The translations under genes and the position numbers were made by a program. A stretch of DNA of 50,494 bases from an uncultured Eubacteriales bacterium. Lineage in GTDB: Bacteria; Bacillota; Clostridia; Christensenellales; CAG-138. Positions 23,337-31,774 of the stretch are shown here, in pieces (the first letter of the stretch is position 1; each line of letters begins with the position of its first letter). The stretch lies in assembly GCA_900549955.1 (NCBI GenBank), contig URQH01000010.1, positions 1 to 50,494 on the forward strand. The letters are read 5' to 3'. The notes under the pieces are model-generated. The model was given only the letters and a program-made list of their open reading frames with translations. It did not search any database and was not told where the DNA came from.

Positions 23337-24104
23337 TCAGATGTATTTTTGCAGCTGCTTGAGCGCGTTTTTTTCCAGCCGCGATACCTGCGCCTGTGAA
23401 ATGCCGATCTCGCGGCTGACCTCCATCTGCGTTTTGCCGATGAAGAAGCGGAGCTGCAGGATGCGCATTTCCCGCTTGGTCAGGTGCCGCATCCCTTCGC
23501 TCAGGGCGATGTGGTCGAGCCATACGCTGTCCGACGTACGGGTATCGCTCAGCTGGTCGATCACGAAGATGGCGTCCCCGTCGTCGCGGTAGACCGGTTC
23601 AAAGAGCGATACGGGCTCCTGAATCGCATCCAACGCAAAGGCGACCGCCTCTTCGGTCTGGCCCAGCTCCTGCGCAATTTCTGCGAGCGTGGGTTCGCGC
23701 GTGCCCGCTTCGGCGAGGCGGTTGCGCGCCTGCAGCGCCTTGTAGGCCGTGTCGCGCAGGGAGCGGCTGACGCGGATGGCGTTGTTGTCCCGAAGATGCC
23801 GGCGGATCTCGCCGATGATCATTGGAACGGCATAGGTGGAAAAGCGTACTTCATGGCGCAGGTCGAAGTTGTCGATGGCCTTGATGAGCCCGATGCAGCC
23901 TACCTGGAACAGGTCGTCCATCATTTCGCTGCGGTTGCTGAACCGCTGGACGATGGACAGCACCAGCCGAAGATTGCTGCGGATAAACTCCTCGCGCGCG
24001 GCTTCGTCGCCGGATTTGACCTTGAGCAGCAGCTCACGCGTCTCCTTGGCCGTCAGCATGGGGAGCTTGGCCGTGTCCACGCCGCAAATCTCCACTTTAT
24101 TCAA
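23337..24104 (-). CDS. sigG: RNA polymerase sporulation sigma factor SigG
   Basis: Sigma-G directs late forespore transcription, including small acid-soluble protein and germinant-receptor genes. I chose the TTG at 24104, giving 255 residues beginning MNKVEICGVDTAKLPML. It lies 6 bases after a perfect GGAGGTG, whereas the upstream ATG at 24119 has no site, and the SD sits inside its codons. The N-terminal NKVEICGVDT motif is diagnostic of sigma-G. Region 2 (SNLRLVLSIVQRFSNRSEMMDDLFQVG, RFSTYAVPMIIGEIRRHLRD) and region 4 (TKREMRILQLRFFIGKTQMEVSREIGISQAQVSRLE) are complete. In many Bacillota it follows spoIIGA and sigE; here neither is adjacent, and yqfC runs divergently. Confidence 0.95.
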   Translation of the reverse strand: MNKVEICGVDTAKLPMLTAKETRELLLKVKSGDEAAREEFIRSNLRLVLSIVQRFSNRSEMMDDLFQVGCIGLIKAIDNFDLRHEVRFSTYAVPMIIGEIRRHLRDNNAIRVSRSLRDTAYKALQARNRLAEAGTREPTLAEIAQELGQTEEAVAFALDAIQEPVSLFEPVYRDDGDAIFVIDQLSDTRTSDSVWLDHIALSEGMRHLTKREMRILQLRFFIGKTQMEVSREIGISQAQVSRLEKNALKQLQKYI

Positions 24105-24257
24105 ACCCTGCACCTCCATTGCTGTGCGGCCGGTTGCCCGCCGCTGCGTTTATCATTGCCAGGCGCCCGGTTTTTATCCGAGCGGCGACACCTTTTTCTC
24201 CCGCCCTCACATAAAAGCTTTTCGGTGATTCATATCCTGTTACGAGGAGGTGTGGGC

Positions 24258-24542
24258 ATGGGACAGCGCCGCAAAAAATGGAAAAAGGCGATCTATCGCG
24301 CCCTGGATTTGCCGGAAGAAGCGGACGGCAGGACGGTCAAGCTCACCATGGTCGGGCGGAACGACCTGCTGGTGGAAAACCACGGCGGCATCGTGCAGTA
24401 TGCGCTGGACTATGTCCGCCTGCTGAGCGCCGACGGGGTCATCCGTATCGAGGGTAAAGAGCTGACGTTGTCCGAATTCAGCCTGGGCAGGGCCTATGTG
24501 CGTGGAGAAATTGCCGGGTGGCGCTTCGAGGATGGGAAATAA
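24258..24542 (+). CDS. yqfC: Sporulation protein YqfC
   Basis: The ATG at 24258 follows GAGGAGGTG; the same frame is open far upstream, but only this start has a site. The 94-residue product matches YqfC along its length: KWKKAIYRALDLPEE, the NDLLVENHGGIVQY segment, then LSADGVIRIEGKELTLSEFSLGRAYVRGEI. YqfC belongs to the mother-cell (sigma-E) regulon in Bacillus; its function is poorly defined. It is the first gene of the cluster with yqfD, which starts four bases after its stop. Confidence 0.93.
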   Translation: MGQRRKKWKKAIYRALDLPEEADGRTVKLTMVGRNDLLVENHGGIVQYALDYVRLLSADGVIRIEGKELTLSEFSLGRAYVRGEIAGWRFEDGK

Positions 24543-24545
24543 GGT

Positions 24546-25718
24546 ATGTGGCAATCTGTAAACGGGTGTGTTATAATACAAATCAAAGGGAAGGGCGCGG
24601 AACGGCTGCTGAACGAGATGCGGCTTGCGGGCATTCCGGTGCGCGACCTGACCCGCGTGGATCGCGTGACCGTGCAGTGCCGCCTGCGTGCCAGGGATTT
24701 CAAACGGCTCCATGCGCTGCGCAGCCGCCGGTATTGCAGCATCCGCATCCTGTCGCGGGGCGGCGTCTCGTTTTTTTTCATGCGCCTGTTCCGCCGCCGC
24801 GTGCTCTGGATGGGCATGGCGCTCGTCTCTCTCCTGCTCTGCGTGCTGTCCACGCGCATCTGCCTCATCCGCGTGGTGGGGTGCGAGCGCGTCGCCGAGG
24901 CGACGGTCCTGCGCTCGCTCGCCTCGCTGGGCGTCACGGTGGGCCGCGCCAAGGCGGGGCTCTCCCTGCCGGTGCTGGGCAACCAGCTCATGGCGACGGA
25001 CGACCGCATCGGCTGGGCGGGGCTTTCGCTCGACGGCGTCGTGCTGACGGTGGAGATCGTGGAGACGGTCGCGGTGCCGGAGCCGATCGACCCCAAGACG
25101 CCCTGCGACGTCGTAGCCGTCAAGGACGGCATTATTACACGCGTAGTGGCCAAGGCCGGCCTGCCGGCCGTTCAGGCGGGAGACGCGGTGCAGGCCGGGG
25201 ACGTGCTGATCCGCGGCGACCTGACGCGGGAAGACTCCCAGACGCCGCTGTTGGTGCATGCCCATGGCGAGGTGCGCGCCAACGTCTACTATTTTGCCGA
25301 GGCGGCGGTGCTGCCGGAGACGCGGGCGCTGCAGCCGAGCGGCCAGTCCGTCCCGTACCGCGCGGCCTATGTCGGCGACTGGATGCTCTTTGAGAGCGAC
25401 ATCCCCTTTGCCTCGTACCGGCTGACCGACGTGCAGAGCGACACGCTGCAGGGCGCCGTGCTGCCGCTCAGGGTGGTGACGGGCGTCTGTGAAGAGCTTA
25501 CGATGCAGCCGCAGCGGCTCAGCGCGGCCGAGCAGAAGGAGCTTGCCGCCTATGAGGCGGAAGAGGGCGCCATGCTGCGGGTGCCGTCGGACGCGTCCAT
25601 CGTCGAAAAGACGATCACCTATACCGAATATGACGGATGCCTGATCGCGGTCGTATGCGTCGTGACGGAAGAGACGATCGGCATTCAGAAGGAGCTGCCA
25701 GATGGCGGGAACGAATGA
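24546..25718 (+). CDS. yqfD: Sporulation protein YqfD
   Basis: The 390-residue product fits YqfD, a membrane protein needed for sporulation and made in the mother cell. The N-terminal cytoplasmic domain (about 1-75, GAERLLNEMRLAGIPVRDL) is followed by one transmembrane helix (MGMALVSLLLCVLSTRICLI, about 88-108). A large extracytoplasmic domain contains LVAVKDG-type and VQAGDAVQAGDVLIRGDL segments resembling barrel-sandwich folds. The sequence ends shortly after QKELPDGGNE, overlapping phoH by 17 bases, so translation is likely coupled. The start ATG has only AAGG close upstream, so initiation may depend on the ribosome leaving yqfC. Confidence 0.93.
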   Translation: MWQSVNGCVIIQIKGKGAERLLNEMRLAGIPVRDLTRVDRVTVQCRLRARDFKRLHALRSRRYCSIRILSRGGVSFFFMRLFRRRVLWMGMALVSLLLCVLSTRICLIRVVGCERVAEATVLRSLASLGVTVGRAKAGLSLPVLGNQLMATDDRIGWAGLSLDGVVLTVEIVETVAVPEPIDPKTPCDVVAVKDGIITRVVAKAGLPAVQAGDAVQAGDVLIRGDLTREDSQTPLLVHAHGEVRANVYYFAEAAVLPETRALQPSGQSVPYRAAYVGDWMLFESDIPFASYRLTDVQSDTLQGAVLPLRVVTGVCEELTMQPQRLSAAEQKELAAYEAEEGAMLRVPSDASIVEKTITYTEYDGCLIAVVCVVTEETIGIQKELPDGGNE

Positions 25719-26679
25719 AAAGACTACGCAAATCGTCGCGATTGAGGCCATGGACGACCTGATTGGCCTATTTGGCGTCTTTGACGAAAACCTGCGCGTC
25801 ATTGAAGAGGAAACGGGGACGCGCATCGCCGTGACGGAGGATGGGATCCGGATCGAGGGCGGGGAGGAGATGACCGCGCTCACCGCCACCGTGCTTGAAA
25901 AAATGCTGGACATGCAGCGGCGCGGCGAACCCATCAACCGCTCGCGCATTCGGTATGCCGTCGATCTGGCGCGCGAGGGCAACGCTGAGCTCATCAGCCA
26001 GATCATGGGCGACGTCGTTGCCGTGACCAACCGTGGCCGGCAGATCAAGTGTAAGACGCTGGGACAGAAGCGCTATGTCCAGGCGCTCAAGGAACACGAA
26101 CTGGTGTTTGGCGTGGGACCGGCGGGGACGGGCAAGACGTATTTGGCGGTGGCTATGGCCGTGCTGGCGTTCAAGAACAAGGAAGTGGATCGCATCATCC
26201 TGACGCGGCCTGCCGTGGAGGCCGGCGAAAAGCTTGGGTTCCTGCCGGGCGACTTACAGACCAAGGTGGATCCGTATCTGCGCCCGCTGTATGACGCGCT
26301 GCAGGATTTTCTGGGCGTGGAGACCTATCGCTCGTTGACGGAACGCGGGGCGATCGAGGTGGCGCCGCTGGCCTATATGCGCGGCCGCACGCTCAACGAC
26401 GCCTACATCATTTTGGACGAGGCGCAAAACTGCTCCATCGAGCAGATGAAGATGTTCCTCACCCGCTTTGGCGAGGGGTCGCGCGTGGTGGTGACGGGTG
26501 ACATTACGCAGATCGACCTGCCGCGCGAACGCAAGAGCGGCCTGGTTCATGCGCTCGATGTGCTCGACGGCGTGGAGGGCATCCAGATTGTCCGCCTGAC
26601 GCACAAGGATGTGGTGCGTCACGAATTGGTGCAGCGCATCATCCGTGCCTATGAAAAGTATGAAAAACAGAAGAATTGA
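25702..26679 (+). CDS. phoH: PhoH family ATPase
   Basis: The 325-residue product has an N-terminal KH-like region (about 1-60) and a P-loop ATPase domain with Walker A GPAGTGKT at 139-146 and a Walker B region NDAYIILDEAQN. Later landmarks are TRFGEGSRVVVTGDITQIDLP and the C-terminal RLTHKDVVRHELVQRII. PhoH-like proteins are RNA-associated ATPases and occur next to ybeY in most bacteria, suggesting a role in rRNA or RNA processing. AAGGAG lies 7 bases before the ATG at 25702, inside yqfD. Confidence 0.94.
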   Translation: MAGTNEKTTQIVAIEAMDDLIGLFGVFDENLRVIEEETGTRIAVTEDGIRIEGGEEMTALTATVLEKMLDMQRRGEPINRSRIRYAVDLAREGNAELISQIMGDVVAVTNRGRQIKCKTLGQKRYVQALKEHELVFGVGPAGTGKTYLAVAMAVLAFKNKEVDRIILTRPAVEAGEKLGFLPGDLQTKVDPYLRPLYDALQDFLGVETYRSLTERGAIEVAPLAYMRGRTLNDAYIILDEAQNCSIEQMKMFLTRFGEGSRVVVTGDITQIDLPRERKSGLVHALDVLDGVEGIQIVRLTHKDVVRHELVQRIIRAYEKYEKQKN

Positions 26680-26689
26680 GGGGAGAGCC

Positions 26690-28846
26690 GTGTCACCGGA
26701 CCGCAAAAAGAAAAACCGGCGCTTTCGAGGCCAAAGCCGGACGCTTGGCCTGCTGTTGCTGGCGGGCCTGTTTGCGCTGAACACGCTCGTTGCGCTGCTG
26801 TCGCTGTCGCAGAAGCGATACGACGTATCCGTCGGTCAGACAGCCACGGAGACGATCTACGCGACCCGCGCCATCGAGGACACCGAGGCGACCGAGGCGC
26901 TCCGCCAGGCGGCACGGGACGCCGTGCAGACCGTCTATGCGTTGGACAAGTCGTTGGCGGAGTCGCTGGAAGAAGGCGTGCGTTCCTTCTTCACGGAGCT
27001 GGCGTCGCTTCGGGCCGAGGCTGCCGGCATTCGCACCGCCTCCGCGCCTGTCGATGCAAACGGGAACGTGCTGACGGACAGCCGGTCCTGGCAGGTTGTC
27101 ATCGCGCAGGACCAGCTGCTGTCCATGCTGGCCAAGCTGCCCATGCCGCTCACGGATGCGGCGCTCGGGTATGCGCTGCTGTCGGCGTCCGATGAGGAGC
27201 TGCTGCGCCTTGAGGACATCGTGGTATCCAAATTGTCCGTGCAGCTGTCCAAGGGTGTTTCCGAAGACGGTGTGGCTGCCGTGCGTTCCGAAGCTTCGCG
27301 CGAACTGCAGGTTACGACGCTGTCCACCTGGCTCAAGGAGCTGGGCGATTTGTTATATGGGCAATATCTGCAGCCTACGCTGCTGGAGGATGAGACTGCC
27401 ACGGCGCGTGCAAGAGAAGAAGCGGCTGCTGCCGTAACGCCGGTCAATATCGCGCGCGGCGCGGCGATTGTGCGGGAAGGGGACACTGTGAGCAGCGGCC
27501 AGATGGCGACGCTGACGGCCCTCGGCCTCGTACGCGGTGTCAATGAAAACAAGCTGTTCCCGGCCGGGGTGGCCGGCTGCCTGCTCGTGGCCTATGCGCT
27601 GTTTGCCTGGTATCTGTACATTCGGCTGCCGGAGCTGCTGGGTCCCAACAAGCAGGTGTTCATGTTGCTGCTCATCGTGGGGATCAGCGTCCTGCTTGAG
27701 TGGCTGTGTTTCCTGTTGGAGCCGCGCGTAACCCCGGCCATTCTGGCCGTGCTGCTCACGGCGGTGTTGCTCTCGCGGGAGGCGGCGCAGGCGGTGAACA
27801 TCCTGCTCGCGTTTGCCTTTGGCATGATGGCGGGCGGAAACGGCAGCGGGCTGCTGGGCAGCGCGTCTTCGCTTTCGATCATGGCTTCGCTTTTGGGAGG
27901 CCAGGCGGCCATCCAGGTGGCCGTCGGCAACGACCGGCGCGGCTCGCTCATCGCCGCGGGCGCGACCTGCGGCGGCGTGGGCGCGCTGGTAGTGCTTTCC
28001 GGCTGCGCCATGCTGGGCGAGAGCTTCAACAATACGTTGGTACATACCGGGCTGGTGCTGTTGCCGCCGGTGGTGCTGTCGGTGTTCTGCGTCGGCATGC
28101 TCTCCGTGTGGGAGAACGTATTCGATGTGGTGACGTCGGCGCGGCTGCACGAGCTGCTCAACGGCAATCACCCGTTGCTGCGCAAGATGATGACCGTGGC
28201 GCCCGGCACGTTCCACCATTCCATGATGGCGGCGTCCCTGGCCGAGGGCGCAGCCGAGGCCATTGGCGCCAATGCGCTGCTGGCTCGCGCAGGTGCGACA
28301 TACCATGACGTGGGAAAACTGCGCCGGCCCTCTTACTTTTCCGAGAACCAGACGGACGGGAACATCCACGATACCCTGCCGCCCGCGGAGAGCGCGGCAT
28401 TCATCATTGCGCACCAGCGCGATGCGGAGCCACTGCTGCAGAAATATCGGATTCCCGCGGCTGTGCGCGCCATTGCCGCAGAGCACCATGGCACGACGCT
28501 CGTGGCCTATTTTTACTTCAAAGCCAGACAGGCGGCGGGCGACCGGGGCGTGGAAGAGAGCGCGTTCCGCTATCCGGGGCCGCGCCCGTCCACGCGCGAG
28601 AGCGCGATCGTCATGCTGGCGGATAGCTGTGAGGCAGCGGTGCGGTCCCTGGGCGACGCGACGAGCGAGCAGGTTGCCGAAATGGTTCACAAGGTCATCC
28701 GCGGCAAGCTGGACGACGGGCAGTTTGCCGACTGCCCCATCACCATGCAGGAGCTGGCACGGGTGGAAAAGAGCTTTCTTGTGACGTTCAGCGGCATTTT
28801 ACACGACCGCGTCCGCTATCCGGACGAAGAGGAGGAGCTCAAATGA
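26690..28846 (+). CDS. pgpH: 7TM-HD family cyclic-di-AMP phosphodiesterase PgpH
   Basis: The GTG at 26690 follows GAGGGGA; an ATG at 26660 inside phoH is in frame but has no site. The 718-residue product has one N-terminal helix (about 20-40), an extracytoplasmic 7TMR-HDED domain (about 45-280) and a block of seven helices (about 285-480). A cytoplasmic HD domain follows (HHSMMAASLAEGAA, then TYHDVGK, then AEHHG). PgpH of Listeria and Bacillus hydrolyses c-di-AMP, which controls potassium and osmotic balance. The position between phoH and ybeY is the standard one. Its stop overlaps the ybeY start by ATGA. Confidence 0.93.
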   Translation: MSPDRKKKNRRFRGQSRTLGLLLLAGLFALNTLVALLSLSQKRYDVSVGQTATETIYATRAIEDTEATEALRQAARDAVQTVYALDKSLAESLEEGVRSFFTELASLRAEAAGIRTASAPVDANGNVLTDSRSWQVVIAQDQLLSMLAKLPMPLTDAALGYALLSASDEELLRLEDIVVSKLSVQLSKGVSEDGVAAVRSEASRELQVTTLSTWLKELGDLLYGQYLQPTLLEDETATARAREEAAAAVTPVNIARGAAIVREGDTVSSGQMATLTALGLVRGVNENKLFPAGVAGCLLVAYALFAWYLYIRLPELLGPNKQVFMLLLIVGISVLLEWLCFLLEPRVTPAILAVLLTAVLLSREAAQAVNILLAFAFGMMAGGNGSGLLGSASSLSIMASLLGGQAAIQVAVGNDRRGSLIAAGATCGGVGALVVLSGCAMLGESFNNTLVHTGLVLLPPVVLSVFCVGMLSVWENVFDVVTSARLHELLNGNHPLLRKMMTVAPGTFHHSMMAASLAEGAAEAIGANALLARAGATYHDVGKLRRPSYFSENQTDGNIHDTLPPAESAAFIIAHQRDAEPLLQKYRIPAAVRAIAAEHHGTTLVAYFYFKARQAAGDRGVEESAFRYPGPRPSTRESAIVMLADSCEAAVRSLGDATSEQVAEMVHKVIRGKLDDGQFADCPITMQELARVEKSFLVTFSGILHDRVRYPDEEEELK

Positions 28847-29292
28847 CGGACGTCTCTGTCGAAGCAGGCTTGACCGGAGTGCCGGAACAGGCCGTCCAGT
28901 GGATTGAGCGGGCGGTTGCGGCCGCGCTGCGTCATTTGCGACGCCGGGGGAACGTCGGCGTGCTGCTCACATCGGAGGCTGAGATCCGCCGCCTGAACCG
29001 AGACTACCGGCAGGTGGACAGCGTCACGGATGTGCTGTCCTTTCCCGCCTGGGAGGGGGAGGCGATTGCCGCGCCGCCGGATGGCTATTTGGGAGACCTG
29101 GCCATCTGCACGGCGCGCGCTGCCCAACAGGCAGAGACATTTGGCCATTCCATCGAGCGGGAACTGGCTTTTCTGACGGTGCATGGCACGCTGCACCTGC
29201 TGGGGTATGACCATATCCGTCCTGACGACGAGCGGCAAATGCGGGCGTTGCAGACGGAAATTCTGAAGGAAATGGGGTTACAGATCAAATGA
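28843..29292 (+). CDS. ybeY: Endoribonuclease YbeY
   Basis: The 149-residue product has the zinc-binding motif H114-x3-H118-x5-H124 (HGTLHLLGYDH) that defines YbeY, an endoribonuclease needed for 16S rRNA 3'-end maturation and ribosome quality control. The upstream RLNRDYRQVDSVTDVLSFP is also typical. GAGGAG lies 7 bases before the ATG, which overlaps the pgpH stop. In most Bacillota dgkA follows; here cdd follows at once with an ATGA overlap. Confidence 0.96.
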   Translation: MTDVSVEAGLTGVPEQAVQWIERAVAAALRHLRRRGNVGVLLTSEAEIRRLNRDYRQVDSVTDVLSFPAWEGEAIAAPPDGYLGDLAICTARAAQQAETFGHSIERELAFLTVHGTLHLLGYDHIRPDDERQMRALQTEILKEMGLQIK

Positions 29293-29702
29293 ACCGGGTC
29301 GATCAGAATGAATTGCAACACATGCTTTCGCTGGCCTGCGCCGCGCGGGAGCGCGCGTATGTGCCGTATTCCGGCTTTCGTGTCGGCGCCTGTCTGCGTG
29401 CCTCGAGCGGCCTGTACTACATGGGCTGCAACATTGAGAACGCAGCCTACACGCCGACCAACTGTGCCGAACGGACCTCCATGTTCACGGCAGTCTATCA
29501 GGGCGAACGTTCGTTTGACGCCATTGCAATTGCCTGCAGTGGCGACCGCCCGGCATACCCATGCGGCGTTTGCCGCCAGGTGCTGGCCGAGTTTTGCGAC
29601 CCGGAGATGCCGGTCATCGTGTGCAACGCGGCGGGCGAAGCGGAGCAGTGCACGCTGGGCGACCTGCTGCCGCATTCCTTTGGCAGGACAGACCTGCTAT
29701 GA
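29289..29702 (+). CDS. cdd: Cytidine deaminase
   Basis: The 137-residue product is a homotetrameric-type cytidine deaminase that converts cytidine or deoxycytidine to the uridine form for pyrimidine salvage. The zinc ligands are C59 (TNCAERT, with catalytic E61) and C92/C95 (PCGVCRQ). The substrate-binding NIEN is at 48-51. It overlaps ybeY and era by ATGA at both ends, so it belongs to a tightly coupled operon. Confidence 0.96.
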   Translation: MNRVDQNELQHMLSLACAARERAYVPYSGFRVGACLRASSGLYYMGCNIENAAYTPTNCAERTSMFTAVYQGERSFDAIAIACSGDRPAYPCGVCRQVLAEFCDPEMPVIVCNAAGEAEQCTLGDLLPHSFGRTDLL

Positions 29703-30589
29703 GCGGCTACCGATCCGGCTTTGTCTCCATTGTCGGCTGCCCAAACGCCGGCAAGTCGACGCTGCTCAACCGTCTCGTGGGGCAGAAGATCGCCATCGTC
29801 TCCGACCGCGCGCAGACGACGCGCAACAAGGTGACCGGTGTACTGACACGGGAAGCATATCAGATCGTCTTTCTTGACACGCCGGGCATGACCAGGCCGC
29901 AGAACCGACTGGGTGAATACATGCAAAAGGTGGCCACGGACGCGCTCTCCGAGGTCGAGGCCGTGCTGTTCGTGGCGGATGCCCTGCAAGGCGTCCGTGA
30001 GCGTGACGAGGCCATTTTGGACCGTCTGTCCCGCGTCAGCGCGCCGGTCTTTGCACTGGTCAACAAGTGCGATGCGGCGTCAGCCACGGCGGTGGAACAG
30101 GCGCGTCGCCTGTTGGAGGGGCGCGGCTGCTTCCGCGAGGTGCTGGCCGTATCGGCCAGGACGGGCGAGGGATTGGAGCAGCTTGAACGGCGCCTTTCGG
30201 ATTGCCTGCCGGAGGGACCCCAGTATTTTCCGGAGGACATGGTAACCGACCAGCCGGAACGCGTCATCTGTGGGGAAATGGTGCGCGAAAAGGCGCTCGA
30301 GTTGCTGCGCGAGGAGGTGCCCCACGGCATCGGCGTCGCGGTGGAGCGCATGGAACTGCGCGAAGGCGGCGAATTGATGGACGTGTGGGCGACGATCTAT
30401 TGTGAGCGGGAGTCGCACAAGGGTATCATCATCGGCAAGGGCGGTTCGATGCTCAAGCGCATTGGCGCGGCTTCGCGCAGGGATATGGAGTGGCTGCTCG
30501 GCTGCCGCGTCAATTTGCAGTTGTGGGTCAAGATTAAGGAAGACTGGCGCAACCGCCCGGCCGTTCTGCACGAGCTGGGTTACGAGTGA
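29699..30589 (+). CDS. era: GTPase Era
   Basis: Era binds the 3' end of 16S rRNA and is needed for small-subunit assembly. The 296-residue product has G1 GCPNAGKS at 13-20, the switch region QTTRNKV, G3 DTPG at 60-63 and G4 NKCD at 122-125. The C-terminal KH domain has GKGGSMLKRIG, followed by the typical VKIKEDWRNRP. The ATG at 29699 overlaps the cdd stop. The frame is open further upstream, but nothing there resembles Era. Confidence 0.97.
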   Translation: MSGYRSGFVSIVGCPNAGKSTLLNRLVGQKIAIVSDRAQTTRNKVTGVLTREAYQIVFLDTPGMTRPQNRLGEYMQKVATDALSEVEAVLFVADALQGVRERDEAILDRLSRVSAPVFALVNKCDAASATAVEQARRLLEGRGCFREVLAVSARTGEGLEQLERRLSDCLPEGPQYFPEDMVTDQPERVICGEMVREKALELLREEVPHGIGVAVERMELREGGELMDVWATIYCERESHKGIIIGKGGSMLKRIGAASRRDMEWLLGCRVNLQLWVKIKEDWRNRPAVLHELGYE

Positions 30590-30736
30590 GCGCTGTGCGG
30601 TCCTGTTGCGGCCGGTCGTAACGCTTGCAGCCCGGCATGGCGGGACTTGCAAACTGTTAGCAGGTCCGTTACCAGTTTTTGCTGCTTATGCACACCTCTT
30701 CCGCCGCCATACTAACCGGTAAGGAGGTTGTGCGCG

Positions 30737-30862
30737 ATGGATCGACGGAAGGAACGGAGCCTGCAGCTGTGGCAGAGATTTGCAGAAACCGGCGAGATCG
30801 GCGCTTATCTGCTGTACCGAGCCATGCGTTCGGCGGAGGAGGCGGAGCCGCAGGAGAAGTAA
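30737..30862 (+). CDS. yqzL: YqzL family small protein, 41 residues
   Basis: An ATG at 30737 follows AAGGAGG (30721-30727). The product reads LQLWQRFAETGEIGAYLLYR in its middle, matching the W..F..TG.I..YLL pattern of Bacillus YqzL, which also lies between era and recO. The function is unknown. It ends 13 bases before the recO start. The gene is easily missed because longer overlapping frames exist. Confidence 0.8.
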   Translation: MDRRKERSLQLWQRFAETGEIGAYLLYRAMRSAEEAEPQEK

Positions 30863-30875
30863 AGGGGGCGAGGTC

Positions 30876-31616
30876 GTGGCGGTGGTCTGTGTCACGGGAA
30901 TTGTAACGCGGTATGTCAACTACCGTGAAAGCGACCGGATCCTCAGCATTTTCACCATTGAGCAGGGCCGGGTCGACGCCAAAGCACGCGGTTGCCGGCG
31001 CCCGACCAGCCCGCTGCTCCCCGCCGCTCAGCCATTCGTGTATGGCGAATTCGAGTTATTTCAGGGCAAAGACAAGTACACCGTCAACCAGTGCTCGATT
31101 CAGGAGAGTTTTTTCCCGATTCGGGAGGATATCGCGCGCTTTGCGGCGGGTTCTGCCATGCTGCAGCTGGCGCATGAAGCCACGCAGGAGCGCGAGCCGA
31201 ATCGCCCACTGTTCTCACTGCTATATCATGCGCTTTCCTTTTTGGCGTATGGCGACGTGGAACCGGAGGACCTGCTCCTCTGTTTCTTGTTGCGGTATTT
31301 GAACGCGACCGGCTATTGTCCGGCCATCACTTCTTGTGCGCGATGCGGCCGCGATCTGCGGGCCGATCCGCACGTGTACGTTTCCGCCAAGGCGGGAGGC
31401 GCCGTGTGCGCCGCATGTGCCGCCGGCGCGCGGGAGATCTCCAAGACGGCGCTGGAGGCGCTGCGCCGTATGCTGTTGTTGCAGGACGAGGAGCTGTGCC
31501 GCGTGCGGCTGACGGAACCGCTGCGACGGGAATTGCGCGCGATGCTGACCGAACAGATCGATGTTTCCGTTGAAAATTGTGCAAGATTTCTTGCATTTCT
31601 GAAAGAAATGTACTAA
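30876..31616 (+). CDS. recO: DNA repair protein RecO
   Basis: RecO helps load RecA on SSB-coated single-stranded DNA. The GTG at 30876 follows AAAGGGGG at 30861-30868. The 246-residue product has the N-terminal OB fold (GIVTRYVNYRESDRILSIFT, then GRVDAKARG) and a helical C-terminal region with a zinc site (CARCG and VCAACA). It is the last gene of the cluster; a short hairpin overlaps its stop codon. Confidence 0.95.
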   Translation: MAVVCVTGIVTRYVNYRESDRILSIFTIEQGRVDAKARGCRRPTSPLLPAAQPFVYGEFELFQGKDKYTVNQCSIQESFFPIREDIARFAAGSAMLQLAHEATQEREPNRPLFSLLYHALSFLAYGDVEPEDLLLCFLLRYLNATGYCPAITSCARCGRDLRADPHVYVSAKAGGAVCAACAAGAREISKTALEALRRMLLLQDEELCRVRLTEPLRRELRAMLTEQIDVSVENCARFLAFLKEMY

Positions 31617-31635
31617 ATTAAGGGCTTAATTTTCT
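31615..31635 (+). terminator. AT-rich terminator overlapping the recO stop
   Basis: AAATTAAG pairs with CTTAATTT around GG (31615-31632), followed by TCT. The stem begins in the recO stop codon. It is weak in GC terms, so partial read-through into ppdK is possible. Confidence 0.45.
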
Positions 31636-31705
31636 AATTGTAATCGAATTAACCGATATTAAAAAATTTTTTACTGAGAAAACCGATTGATTTTTGCAGT
31701 GTTTG

Positions 31706-31734
31706 TTGCAATTCAGATATTTTTTGTTTATAAT
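31706..31734 (+). promoter_or_regulatory. ppdK promoter, TTGCAA-17-TATAAT, in an AT-rich island
   Basis: TTGCAA (31706-31711) and a perfect TATAAT (31729-31734) are 17 bases apart. The 90 bases upstream are strikingly AT-rich (including AAAAAATTTTTT) in a GC-rich genome, as expected for an UP element at a strong promoter. Confidence 0.75.
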
Positions 31735-31774
31735 ATCGGGATGTGAGAATCAAAGAGCCAAGGAGGATCCTATT

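Noticed and set aside
24140..24182. Sigma-G-like promoter before sigG (GGATA, then AATGATA)
   Set aside because: Both elements miss consensus bases (G at the second -35 position, A for C in the -10), so I do not claim it.
24211..24238. Sigma-E-like promoter before yqfC (ATA, 17 bases, CATATCCT)
   Set aside because: The match is tempting because yqfC is in the sigma-E regulon, but transcription would begin inside the ribosome site at about 24245.
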